A DNA stretch of 64,000 nt. Source: Euphorbia lathyris. Lineage: Eukaryota > Streptophyta > Magnoliopsida > Malpighiales > Euphorbiaceae. This document shows positions 1-10,857 of this stretch, one piece after another. Position 1 is the stretch's first letter, and each line of letters opens with the position of its first letter. The stretch lies in contig NC_088916.1 in the NCBI RefSeq assembly GCF_963576675.1, positions 76,959,501 to 77,023,500 of the forward strand, read 5' to 3'. Position numbers and translations under genes: made by a program. The notes beneath the pieces were generated by a model. The model had not been told where the DNA came from. It saw only the letters and a list, made by a program, of their open reading frames with translations, and did no database searches.

Positions 1-654
1 GATAGGACCGCAGAGTGCTTTGCGCTGCAGATTGGGCATATCAAGCGTTCGTTACCGAGGGTCAGTAAGTGTAATGGCAACAAGGATCCGATGGAACACC
101 TTCATTTCTATTTGTCAGCAATGGGGCCATTGGGTTTCAAGGAGGAAGAGATCACGAGTTTATTTTGTAATTCGCTGATGGGTGAGCCATTGATGTGGTA
201 TATATCGCTCCCGATGCATGTCAAGAGCGATTGGGCGGCAATGACGAAGAGGTTTATCAAAGAGTATACATTATGGATGCTTGCGGAACAAACACCAAAC
301 TCGCCCTCCTATGAGACACCTGAAGCGGTGTTAGCAATGCCTAGGTATGGTGGATATCGAGATCCTATTGAACATGCGAAGTTATTCCGCAACCATATGT
401 ATGACGCTGGGTTCCCTCAATGTGAATTACATGAACATTTCCCGGAAACTCTCATGGGAGAAGCCTTGCTGTGGCACCAAGGCCTATCAGAGGAAGAAAT
501 GGGTCATTGGATACTTCTTAGGGATGCGTTTGTGTCAAGATATGAGATGTATGTTCCGTGGACGGGATCCCTGGAAGATCTGGATAGGATCAGACAATTC
601 CCTGAGGAACCGTTTGTGGATTACGCTAGGAGGTGGAGGTATCGCTACGAGTAG
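1..654 (+). pseudogene. Tat-1 gag, N-terminal part (retrotransposon gag domain)
   Basis: The frame is already open at base 1, so the start lies outside the window; the first ATG here is at 91. The protein has the alpha-helical retrotransposon gag pattern. Two similar 'E.L.G.A..W' modules are seen: a PLMWY stretch near residue 32 of the ATG-started frame and an ALLWHQG stretch near residue 127. Gag would form the cytoplasmic virus-like particle that packages element RNA. An in-frame TAG at 652-654 interrupts it, and the same frame continues from 655 into the next segment. Confidence 0.75.
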
Positions 655-3210
655 TGTCATGAAACGATGAGTGATAAGGTGCAGCTCATATGCATACAGA
701 GAGGCGCTATTCCGATGGCGGCAAGAAGGATGAGCAGAGTGTCCCTCAGGGATTATGAGGAGTTGATAGGCTGGGCCATGTATGGATCGGCGGATCCCTT
801 TTATTTGAACCCAAACGTCCCTCACGTAATGGATCTGATGGTTGTGGATATTTGGGAAAGTTCCTCGGAGGAGGGGGATGCCGATCGGAGAATTCCTATC
901 AATATTTGGGATGAATCTGATGATGAGCCGGAGATCGCTGTTATGACAAGATCAGGTCGGGTGGCCGAAGGGAAGGCACCCATGGTTGAGACTGAAATAG
1001 GGGAAGGATCGGCTCCCAAGCCGGATGACCAAGTCCTCGAGCAGTTGAAGAAAACACAAGCTAAGTCTACGGTGTGGGAAGTCCTATGCCATTCCAAGTA
1101 CCACCATGAGAATCTGATGAAGGAGCTGCAGAATTTGGTCATTTCTACCAATACTGAGCCGGCAGCGTTAGTAGGGGCGATTATGGCCCGAAAGAAGACT
1201 AAAATCACTTTCACCGACGAAGATCTCCCGGAAGAGGGTAAGGCTCACAATAAGCCTTTGTACATCCGAGCTGAAATTAACGGGAAGAAGACTAGCTGTG
1301 TGATGGTTGATGATGGATCGGCCATTAATGTCTGCCCGCTGAAACTCTTGTCCAAGTTGGGAGTAGAAAGAGGAGATCTGATGGCCTCGGAAACCGTGAT
1401 CAGAGCTTACGATGATAGCCGCAGGCACATTGAAGGAGTCTTTAAGGCCAAGCTGAAGGTAGGACCACATGAGGAAGAAACTGAGTTCACCGTGCTGGAT
1501 ATACCGGTCACCTTTGCTGTGTTGTTGGGACGCCCATGGTTCCATAAGTTAGGAGGTGTGCCCTCCATGCTCCACCAAATGATCAAATTCCCCTTCGGGG
1601 AGGAGATAGTGACGATCAAAGCTGAGAAATTGAGTTCAGTGGCAGCATTGGGAATTGAGCATCAGCTTTTCTCCAGATTCCAAGTTTCTGGGATCTACGA
1701 GTCCAGCATGACCACCGATGTGATAAAGATGATGAAAGGGGGTTTCATCCCCGGTATGGGCTTGGGAGCACACCATCAAGGGTTGCCAGAATCTCCGGAC
1801 TTCAAGAGTCAGAAAACCCGGAGGGGTTTGGGATATGAGTTGGGAGGTCCGTCCAACACATGTGGTGAAGGACAGGTGGGCCTAAAAAAGTATTTTATGA
1901 ATGAGGGGCACGGGAAGGTTTATTCTGGGACTCCCGAGTCATGGACTAGCGCAGAAGGAAAGATTCTGTCGGGCTTTGAGATCTTCAATGATGTAACCAG
2001 CTGGGGCAAAGGAGAGGCGAGCTGCTTTGTCGAGGAGATCATGGTGTTAGATTTGAATGCCGAGGAGCAGGTCATCACAATGGAAGCAACTGCGGGAGCG
2101 GTGGACGAGCCCAGTACCTCCAAGGCTTATGAGAAACCCGAGAACCCCGATGATGACAATCGTATTACCGCTTTATTTGAATCCGATGATGTACTCGCAG
2201 ACACTATCAATGAAATGAATTCTGATTTTGCTTACTTGCTTGATGTTAATTCTGATCATTCCATGCATTCTCATTCATATAACATGCCTACATTTGAAAT
2301 CAATACAATAGAAATGTCAACTTTCAATCTTGGCACGGATGAAAATCCTAAACTTATACAAATTGCTCAAGAATTAACTACTGAAGAGAGGAAAGAATTT
2401 GAGAGAATAATTAAAAAATACGAAATAGTGTTTGCTTGGACATACGAAGACATGCCAGGAATCGATCAATCAATCGTAACTCACCGTATTCCAACATACA
2501 CCGATGTTAAGCCCGTGAAACAGAAACTCCGACGCATGAGGCCGGAATGGGCAGATAAGATCAGAGAGGAAGTGAAGAAACAGTTAGAAGCGGGGTTCAT
2601 CGAAGTAATCGACTATCCCCCTTGGGTCTCAAATGTAGTGCCCATCGCAAAGAAGGACGCCAAAGTGAGAATGTGCGTCGATTATAGAGATGTCAACAAA
2701 GCTTGCCCTAAAGATGAATTCGCATTGCCTCACATCGACGTATTAATCGATAGTGCCGCATCGAGCATCTTGCACACGAATGTTGACGGCTTCATGGGCT
2801 ACATGCAAGTTCAGATGGCAGAAAAGCACAAGGTAAAGACCTCGTTCACAACTGAGTGGGGAACGTACTGCTATAGGGTAATGTCGTTTGGTTTGAAAAA
2901 TGCTGGGGCAACTTATCAACGGATGGCTACGGCACTGTTCCATGATATGATACACAAAGAGGTGGAAGTTTATGTGGACGATATGATGGTCAAGTCGGAG
3001 ATGAGAGAGGGGCATTTCGCTGCACTTGAGAAGTTTTTGGCCCGAATTGCAGAATTCAAGCTAAGGTTGAACCCGAAGAAGTGCTTCTTTGGCGTTTCAT
3101 CGGGGAAGATCTTAGGCTATGTGATCAGTAACCAAGGGATTGAGGTGGATCCCGACAAGGTAAAGGCCATACAGGAAATGCCAGCACCCAACAATGAGAA
3201 AGAAGTGTGA
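655..3210 (+). pseudogene. Tat-1 gag C-terminus, protease and reverse transcriptase
   Basis: This continues the frame of the gag segment. The first ATG is at 667, but this is a continuation and not an independent gene. In order it shows an acidic gag tail, an aspartic protease core (DDGSA, about 1310-1325), a glycine-rich G-patch-like segment (GMGLG, about 1755), and a Ty3/gypsy reverse transcriptase with the RMCVDYRDVN block near 2670 and the YVDD catalytic box at 2971-2982. A TGA at 3208-3210 stops the frame inside the RT/RNase H connection. The codons after it continue the family pattern directly (GFLGQ, then an SRFIARL-like helix). The stop is easily explained as CGA to TGA. Confidence 0.85.
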
Positions 3211-4083
3211 GGATTTCTGGGGCAGGTTCAGTATATCAGTCGGTTCATAGCACGACTCACTGCGATCTGCGAGCCGATCTTTAAGCTGCTACGGAAAGAT
3301 CAACCCACGGTTTGGAATGATAAGTGCCAGCAAGCATTAGAGAGTGTCCGGAACTATTTGTCTAATCCACCAATTTTGAGACCGCCTAAACTTGGAAAAC
3401 CGCTTCTCCTCTATGTAGCGATCGAGGAGAGATATATTGGGGCAATGCTGGCCCAGGAAGGGGACACCGGTGTGGAGCACGCGGTGTATTATCTGAGTAA
3501 GAAATTCCTGGAATATGAGCTTAAGTATAACATGATCGAAAAGACGTGCGTGGCAGTAGTATGGCTAACAAAAAAACTACGGCACTATTTTCAATCTTAC
3601 AAAGTGATCATTATTTCTCGGATGGATCCCGTGAAGTATTTATACCGAACTCCGTCTCTAACAGGGAAGCTAGCCCGATGGTTGTTGCTCTTGTCCGAAT
3701 TTGATATCGAATATGTAACGAAGAAGGTTATTAAGGGGAGAGCCGTAGTAGAATTTCTGGCCAATCAGCCTCTGAACGCAGAAGAGGAGGAGATAAACTA
3801 TGATTTCCCCGATGAGCACTTGAACGCAATAGAAGTTATACCGTGGAAAATGTTCTTCGATGGAGCGGTTAACTCAAATGGAGCCAGAGTAGGAGTGCTA
3901 CTTATCTCACTAGAAGGAGAAAGGATCCCAATGGCAAAGAAGCTATCCTTCCCTCTCACTAATAATATGGCCGAATATGAAGCGTGCATCTATGGGTTGG
4001 AGTCATTAGCAGCGCTGGGAGCATCATATGTTGAAATTTGGGGCGACTCAAAACTGATTATCGAACAAGCACAGGGAAACTAG
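3211..4083 (+). pseudogene. Tat-1 RNase H and additional archaeal-type RNase H
   Basis: Same frame as RT. The first half is the classical Ty3/gypsy RNase H region, with a YLSKKF block near 3490 and a tether to a FLANQP motif near 3755. A second RNase H follows, with a FFDGA catalytic-aspartate motif near 3850, NMAEYEA near 3965 and a GDSKLI motif near 4042. Two RNase H modules in tandem mark the Tat lineage. RNase H removes the RNA template during reverse transcription. A TAG at 4081-4083 sits where a tryptophan-type codon would fit (TGG to TAG). The frame continues unchanged afterwards. Confidence 0.8.
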
Positions 4084-5568
4084 GGAGTAAGGGAAGAAAG
4101 GTTGCGTCCATACCTAGACCAGTTGGAGGGATTGGCGCAGAGATTCAGCGAATGTCGTTTTTATCACATTCCTCGAGCACAGAACCAGGCAACGGATGCT
4201 TTGGCCACTTTGGTGTCAGTATGGGATAACCCTCGGAACCTTGCCTCGAAGCCTTTGGTATTGAGGAGGTCTCACAAACCATGCTACGAAGATGTAATGT
4301 TGTTGGGGGCAGATGAAAAGCCTTGGTATTCCGATATCGTAAACTTCATGAAAAGTGGAACATACCCAGCAGAATCAGAACTTAGAGATCAGGCTGTGAT
4401 CAGAAGGTTAGCTCAGCAATTTGTCATCCACAATGACTTGCTTTACAAAAGACATGCCGATGGTTTACAATTGAGGTGCTTGGATGCGGGAGAAGCCCGT
4501 GAGGCAATGAAGTCAGTACACTCGGGAATTTGTGGAGCCCATATGGCAGGAGCAGTATTAGCAAAGAAAATCATAAGGCAAGGCTTCTATTGGCTCACCA
4601 TGGAAAGAGATTGTAACGAATATGCGAAGAAATGCCATGATTGTCAAATCCACGGAGATTATAATCACTTACCAGCTATGGAACTGCACGTGTTAGCACC
4701 CATTTGGCCGTTTGCGGCTTGGGGCATTGATATCATCGGGGAAGTGAGGCCTAATGCGTCAAACGGACACAAATTCATTGCGGTCGCCATTGATTACTTC
4801 ACCAAGTGGGTGGAGGCAGAATCATTTAGCAAGTTGGGGTCTAAACATATGAAGAAGTTCATTGAAAAGCACTTGATCACCAGGTTCGGAGTGCCTCATC
4901 ACATGATCACGGATAATGGGGTCCAGTTTCAAGGAGAAGTGAAAAGTCTATTCCAAGAATACGGTATTGAGAATCATGGGTCTTCTCCATATCGCCCGCA
5001 AGCTAACGGGGCAGTAGAAGCGGCAAATAAGAACCTTAAGAGGATCCTTGTAAAGACGGTGGAGTCGCATCGGAATTGGCACGAGCAGCTTCCACTTGCT
5101 TTGTGGGCCTATCGCACCACCATTAGAACATCTACTGGGGCAACGCCATTCTCCTTAGTGTATGGTGCGGAAGCCGTTCTCCCGATTGAGATTGAAAAGC
5201 GATCGTTGAGAATCGCAGTAGAAGCAGAGATTCCCGAGACGGAATGGGTGAAGAAGCGATATGAGCAGTTAGCATTGGTGGACGAGAAGAGGATGGAGGC
5301 TCTTTATCATGTGCAGTTATATCAGAGAAGGATGGCCCAGGCCTTCAACAAAAAGGTCAAGGTCAGCCCTATCAAAGAAGGGGATGTGGTGCTGAAACAG
5401 ATCCGAATGATGCACACTGACCCTAGGGGCAAGTTTAGGCCAAACTGGGAAGGACCGTTCTTCGTGAAGAAGATCCTAAGCAAAGGGGCAGTGAAGTTTA
5501 CTACTATGGACGGCATGGAATTCTCCGAACCTACCAATCTGGATAGGCTTAAGAAATACTTTTCGTAA
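4084..5568 (+). pseudogene. Tat-1 integrase (end of pol)
   Basis: Same frame as the preceding segments, ending at a natural TAA. It first completes the extra RNase H (an HIPRAQN-like motif near 4165). The integrase follows: an HHCC zinc-binding N-terminus (HSGICGAH near 4520 to CHDCQ near 4635), then a catalytic core with D in WGIDII near 4720, D in ITDNG near 4905 and E in GAVEAAN near 5010. A basic C-terminal region with a GPFFV-type block near 5450 completes it. The DDE residues are all present. Because of the upstream stops, this copy could not make a complete Gag-Pol. Confidence 0.85.
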
Positions 5569-6027
5569 AAAAAAGAGAAAAAAAAAGAAAAAAGAAATGA
5601 AAATTCCCGATAGGTTGAAAACCCGCAAAGGGCGACCTATGCAACAATAAGGGACATCCCAATGGGTGAAAACTCAAAAGGGCACTCATTTGAAAATTCC
5701 GGGATAATAAAAGGAGAGTTGAAAAATCGCTGGGATCTGAAAACCGAAAAAGGCGGGTCCTGGTAACAGTGGTTATATCTTGAGCAATTATGAAAATAAT
5801 GTATAAGCGGCTAAGTATTTCCGTTGTTTGTAAATAAATAAAGGCATGAATATATTCGAAGAGGATGATTGGAATCGTTATAATCTACTGAATGCATTGT
5901 GATATGAATCATGAGTTATACATTTCCTACCTCTTTCACATAAAAAGCCTATGTCCTATCCACCCCTCTCCCTATATACGAGCTATACATCGGGGCAATA
6001 CTAATGAGAAAACTACAAATAATGAGC
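5569..6027 (+). other. Tat-1 post-pol non-coding region with three hairpins
   Basis: An A-rich stretch follows the pol stop. Three short inverted repeats follow, each enclosing a related loop of the form TGAAAAC(C/T)...AAAGGG. The stems are ATAGGT at 5610-5615 with ACCTAT at 5635-5640; AATGGGTG at 5661-5668 with CACTCATT at 5683-5690; and GGATC at 5733-5737 with GGTCC at 5756-5760. Stem sequences differ while pairing is kept, partly through G-U pairs. That suggests RNA structure in the element transcript. From about 5765 to 6027 I see nothing further. Confidence 0.5.
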
Positions 6028-8984
6028 CTAATAAGGAGGAACATCCCAGAAGTCCTCAAAGTCCCTCAGACGAGAAGCCCGCTCCGCAGATAAGGCCTCC
6101 TCGGTAACCCGACGACCCTCCTCGGGGGCAAGGCGCCCCGCGGTCTCCACTCGCGTCACCTCCTCTACGGCTAGATGCCCCTCGGTCTCCACCCGCATCA
6201 TCTCCGACCAGTGAGCATCTCTCTCCCAATAGACCTGGCCGACCCTAGCATCGGCATCCCGCTGCAACTCACTGAACCGCTGCTCATTCGTATACATTTC
6301 ACTACACATCAAAACAGACAACAACAAAAGTCATACATACATATGTGCATCACACGCATACATTTCACTACACTAGAACAGAATAAGAATACTCACCAGG
6401 TGGTCGGCACAGCGCAGGTTGAGCCGCTCTCTGAAATAACCAGACAACCCCACGTAATAAGTACACGTCTCCCTCGAAGTATGGAGGGCATCCGGGGGAT
6501 CGAACGGCATCCTCGATGTAAAAATGGGAGGAGCTATCTCAACGCCGGCATAGGCCACTCCTGTCTCGCCATAATGAACTACCGAGAAATCCCTCCCAAA
6601 GTCAGGGATAGGCACGCCTAAGTGGGGCCGCTCTGGCCGGGCGGTGCCTGAGGACTCACCCGCATAGTAAGAAGGCTCGCTCGCAGGCGTCCGGGCTCGA
6701 GCACCGTCGAAAAAGTCGGACATCCGAGCGCTCCTCAAGGAACCCTCCTGCATATAAAGACACAATAAGCATCCCTAACCACCTCGTGAATAAAGAATGA
6801 AAAAAGGTCAAACACTCACTGGGATCTCCTCTCGACCAAAAACCGCAGCGACAGCCTCCGCTGAAAAAATGTCCGTCCCGGGATCCACGTCCATAGCAAC
6901 CTCGGGAGGGTCCACCGGAGTCAACAGCGTCGATAAATAGCGAGTGCGACCCCCTGCATGGTCCCACACATCTCGAGGGGCAAATCAGCGGGTCAAGTCG
7001 CGACGAATGTCCGACAGAAGCATGGTCCTCACTGCAAACATGGACGCTGGGATCTCGCCAGGTGTCCAATGCGAGGCGCTAACCCCGGTGATGCCCCGGT
7101 CGCCCAAGTACCATGCCCGCACGCAGGGACCTGTAAGTACGCACTGCTGCCCCTGGACGCGGGTAACATAAGCGTAATCGGGACCAAAGTCGAGGTCGTC
7201 CCATCTAAATCGAATCTGAAAAAAGAAAAAAGAAGAGAAAAGTCAGGTGTGATCAAACGAAAATCTAGCATAGTTAGAAGATGTTCACCTGCCCCAAGGT
7301 CCGCGAGTCGATCCACGCTAGGAATCGCGCCACTGTCCGCCCCTCCTCGGCGTCTAGATCAAAATCACCCCATCGCGCCATAAGTGGAAGCCTAACCACC
7401 CGCGGCCTGCTCCTGCGCGTGCACGGAAGAATCCGCCTCTCGTAGGCCCAAACCTGCTCGTGGAAACGAAGGTTAAAAGCAGAAATCACGAAAAGAATAA
7501 AGAAACAAGCCAAGGATGAACGACGTACCAAGAGAGCAAAGGTGTAACCACCGAAATCCTTGCGCTTCCGGCAAGTCAAATCCAAAAACTTGTACAGAAA
7601 AGCCAAGCCGGCTCCTGCCCAATCATAAGACGATACCGCATCCAAGTCACGGAAAGCCTGAATAAGACCCGCGTGTATAGTCCCGCTCTTAGTACGGAAG
7701 ATCGTCTCGCCCAAGGCATACAAAAGGAAGCTGCGCGTAGCCTGATCCGTGTCATCTCGGTCATAGAAGTCCCTGCGACTCAATAGCCCAGATGTGGTAA
7801 CGAACTTCGCCGGGGTGACCTTGACACCCGTGTAGACTCCAGGTCCAATCAAAGCGGATAACTCGGTGCGGTCGACCCGGGGACGCACCATGTCAAAGAA
7901 GAAGGGGACCGGGATACCGCTACCTCGCAACCCAGTCAACAAGGAGAAGTCGCGGGGCGAGATCGTCATCTCCCCGAATGAGAAGTGAAAAGTATGGGTC
8001 GAGTCCACCCATCTCTCGCACAAGGCGCACAGGCCGAATCGGTCGCATACCCCGTTGGCACGAGGCAGCGCCAGGATAAAAGGCTCAAAGCCCAACTCTC
8101 ATACCCGGGCTTTGGCCGCCGGGCTAAGCAAGGCATGCCAAGCATGGATATCCTCTGTGGTCCCGGAAATTCCTATGATCTGAAAAGAACGGAACGGGTA
8201 AGTTTAAATCTCGCTCCTCGGCTTACGTCTAATAAAGGTTTGTTAACCTAGTTATTCTTTCGGTTATGTTTAAATCTAACCTAGAGCTCTTTGTCAATTA
8301 GGACCGTCATTTTGTGAGATTTCGTTCTTAGGGTCGTTTGTATCAGATTTGATTAATTCATTATTCTTTGATGTTCCATCCTCCTGCGTGTTTGCAAGGA
8401 GGTTAATCCAATTCTGGGTTGGGTTAAAAGCATTTAATCTAGTCGTTTATTTTTTACTATTCACATGCACTATTCACGTACTATTCACGTGACTATTCAC
8501 GTGCACTATTCACGTTTTTACTATTCACGTGCACTATTCACGTGCACTATTCACGTTTTTCCTTGCGGTTAGTATGCATCATTCATGTTTTTTACTATTC
8601 ACGTGCACTATTCACGTTTTCACTATTCACGTGCACTATTCACATTTTTACTGTTGGCATGCATTGTTCGTATTTTTACTATTCACATGCATATAGTCCC
8701 CATTCTTTCAAAAAATAAATAAAGCATTGTTTACGTGCATAGAAATTCGCGTTTCCTAACTAAAGGTCTTCTAAACGGCTTAGAGGTTAGCATGAAGATC
8801 ATGTTCAAAGTAGGACTACTAAAGCCTAGAAGTCAGTCAAAGGATAAAAGAGTAGAAGGGTACTTACCTGGTTAATGTGGGTCCGGCTCAGATGAGAATC
8901 AGGATCCTGAAAGGGAGCCACTCCCGTCAAGTTCGCAAAACCCACTTCCATGCCCTTCGTGCCATTGTATTTATCCGAATCCAT
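6028..8984 (-). pseudogene. Antisense PMD (plant mobile domain) gene inside Tat-1, six exons
   Basis: On the strand opposite to gag-pol I can join six exons: 8984-8868, 8179-7529, 7453-7289, 7215-6820, 6747-6397 and 6279-6028. Donors are GTAAGT, GTACGT, GTGAAC, GTGAGT and GTGAGT; acceptors end in CAG. Every intron falls in phase 0 and the exons sum to 644 codons. Exons 2-4 carry the PMD fold, with a HTFHFSFGEMTI motif near 7990 and a tryptophan/arginine-rich end. The last exon is an E/R-rich probable coiled coil. Two TGA stops (8101-8099 and 6987-6985) fit CGA to TGA decay. Antisense PMD ORFs between pol and the 3' LTR are known in Tat-group elements. Their role is not known to me. The exon 6 acceptor was chosen because it keeps the frame. 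Confidence 0.75.
8453..8692. repeat. CACTATTCACGTG-type tandem minisatellite in intron 1 of the antisense gene
   Basis: The word CACTATTCACGTG or its truncated forms recurs more than ten times, in units of roughly 12-24 bp. It contains the CACGTG E-box/G-box core. It lies inside the 690-bp first intron (8867-8180) of the antisense PMD gene. Confidence 0.7.
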
Positions 8985-9052
8985 CACAAGAATGCTCAAA
9001 GATAAAAGCTAGAGAGAGAGAGAAGGTGTGGGGTTAAAATGAAATCCCACCA

Positions 9053-9062
9053 CCTTATATAG
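9053..9062 (-). promoter_or_regulatory. TATA box for the antisense PMD gene
   Basis: Read on the minus strand this is CTATATAAGG, 69 bp upstream of the ATG at 8984. A CT-repeat leader lies between them, which is typical of a plant core promoter. It is separate from the LTR promoter. Confidence 0.55.
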
Positions 9063-9419
9063 AAAAAGGGAATGGCATTCCCGTAAATAGCGAAAAAGGT
9101 ACGACGTGACATAAAAGTAAAAAGTAAATAATTAATTACCAGGTGCACAGACCTCCGATTTGCAGTCCGTTTCAGCCTGCGTTTCTGCCAGGAGGTGACC
9201 AATACCCCAAGGATATGACTCCAGACAACAGTCGAAATTTTACAGAATAGTGGCGCCAGTCAAAATACAGACGACAGTCAACAGAAAAATAATTCTTAGT
9301 CTGAAATGTTCCAGACGAAAAGATAAGGACGTTCCTATCAAACAACTTAAATACTCGAGACAATAGCTCCAGTGAAAATACAGACGACAGTGTTTTAGAA
9401 TTCAGGTTGCTAGAAAGAA

Positions 9420-10065
9420 CCTTTTTGCTTTTAAGCCATCTTACCTACGGTCCACGACCGAGGTTGCTTTTGAGCCATCTTACCTACGGTCCACGACCGA
9501 AGTTGCTTTTGAGCCATCTTACCTACGGTCCACGACCGAGGTTGCTTTTGAGCCGTCTTACCTACGGTCCACGACCGAAGTTGCTTTTGAGCCATCTTAC
9601 CTACGGTCCACGACCGAGGTTGCTTTTGAGCCGTCTTACCTACAGTCCACGACTGAGGTTGCTTTTGAGCCATCTTACCTTCGATCCACGATCAAGGTTG
9701 CTTTTGAGCCATCTTACCTACGGTCCACGACCGAGGTAGCTTTTGAGCCATCTTACCTACGGTCCACGACCGAGGTTGCTTTTGAGCCATCTTACCTTCG
9801 ATCCACGATCAAGGTTGCTTTTGAGCCATCTTACCTACGGTCCACGACCGAGGTAGCTTTTGAGCCATCCTACCTACGGTCCACGACCGAGGTAGCTTTT
9901 GAGCCATCTTACCTACGGTCCACGACCGAGGTAGCTTTTGAGCCATTTTACCTTCGGTCCACGACCGAGGTTGCTTTGGAGCCATCCTACCTACGGTCCA
10001 CGACCGAGGTTGCTTTTGAGCCTTCTTACCTTTGGTCCACGACCGAGGTTGCTTTTGAGCCATTT
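9420..10065. repeat. 39-bp tandem array, about 16 copies
   Basis: The unit runs from GTTGCTTTTGAGCC to CGGTCCACGACCG and repeats every 39 bp with few changes. The inner CGGTC-CAC-GACCG is an inverted repeat. Since 39 is a multiple of three, long repetitive frames open on both strands; I do not regard them as genes. The array lies between the antisense gene's TATA box and the element's polypurine tract. Confidence 0.85.
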
Positions 10066-10330
10066 TTACCCGCGATCGATTTAGAGACTAGGGTCGCTAG
10101 AAAGAGCCGTTTACCCGCGGTCGATTTAGGCTAGGATCCTTAAGAAAAACATCCACCGGCAGCCGATTCGAAGGCAAGGACGGAGAGGATCGAAGACGAA
10201 GCTGGGGCGCGCAGCGCAGAGATCAGGTATTCTTCCTCCTACTCTATACGTGTCTTTTACTTTAATATATTTACATTGCATGTGTTGCGTTAGCAAAAAC
10301 GTTTTCAAAACACACACATCACTGTCAAAA

Positions 10331-10348
10331 TAGGAAAGTAGGGGCAAC
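10331..10348 (+). other. Polypurine tract of Tat-1
   Basis: AGGAAAGTAGGGG followed by CAAC directly precedes the LTR start TGTAGACACC at 10349. This is the expected primer site for plus-strand DNA synthesis. Confidence 0.65.
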
Positions 10349-10499
10349 TGTAGACACCGAGTCGGAGGACCTGTGACGAAAACCTGTAACGAGACGGTTG
10401 AAGCGGTTGGTTCCGGAAGTGTTAAAGCAAAAAAAATATAATAAAAAAACGAGAGGTCAGTAGGAGTTGCGATCGTCGAGTGGACGGCTCGCGAGTGCT

Positions 10500-10830
10500 C
10501 GGCGACGTAGTGCGAGCGCCTAGCGGCAGTCGGCGCGCGCCCCAAGACAGTTGGACGCACGCCCGACGGCGCGGGGCGCACGCCTGACGGCCGCTGGGCG
10601 CGCGCGCCCGACAGCGCGGGACGCACGCCCGACGGCCGCTGGGCGCGCACGCCCGACAGCCTCTGGGCGAGCGCCCAACGACGTGGGGCGAGCACCCAAT
10701 GTAGGTGGGGCGAGCACCCAACGCCCGTTGGGCGAACGCCCAACCTGCGTTGGGCGAGCGCCCAACAGAAGTTGGGCGTCCGCCCAACCTCCTTTGGGCG
10801 ACGCCCAATTTTAATCGGGCGTCGCCCAAA
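10500..10830. repeat. GC-rich palindromic array in the U3 of the Tat-1 LTR
   Basis: The right half repeats TTGGGCGAGCGCCCAACG-type units, each an inverted repeat (TTGGGCG/CGCCCAA), about eight times. The left half holds more diverged GCGC-rich relatives. The array ends about 20 bp before the TATA box. Confidence 0.75.
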
Positions 10831-10847
10831 GTTTCCGGGGATCCTCG

Positions 10848-10857
10848 CCTATATAAG
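10848..10857 (+). promoter_or_regulatory. TATA box of the Tat-1 LTR
   Basis: CTATATAAGG lies directly after the GC-rich array, and a long transcribed R/U5-like region follows. Confidence 0.6.

Noticed and set aside
9407..10063. Long repetitive ORFs on both strands encoding 13-residue peptide repeats
   Set aside because: They arise because the 39-bp unit is a multiple of three and happens to lack stops; no start context, no known domain, and both strands are open at once.
8453..10065. Possible CRISPR-like array
   Set aside because: The units abut without unique spacers and the context is a plant retrotransposon; these are ordinary tandem minisatellites.
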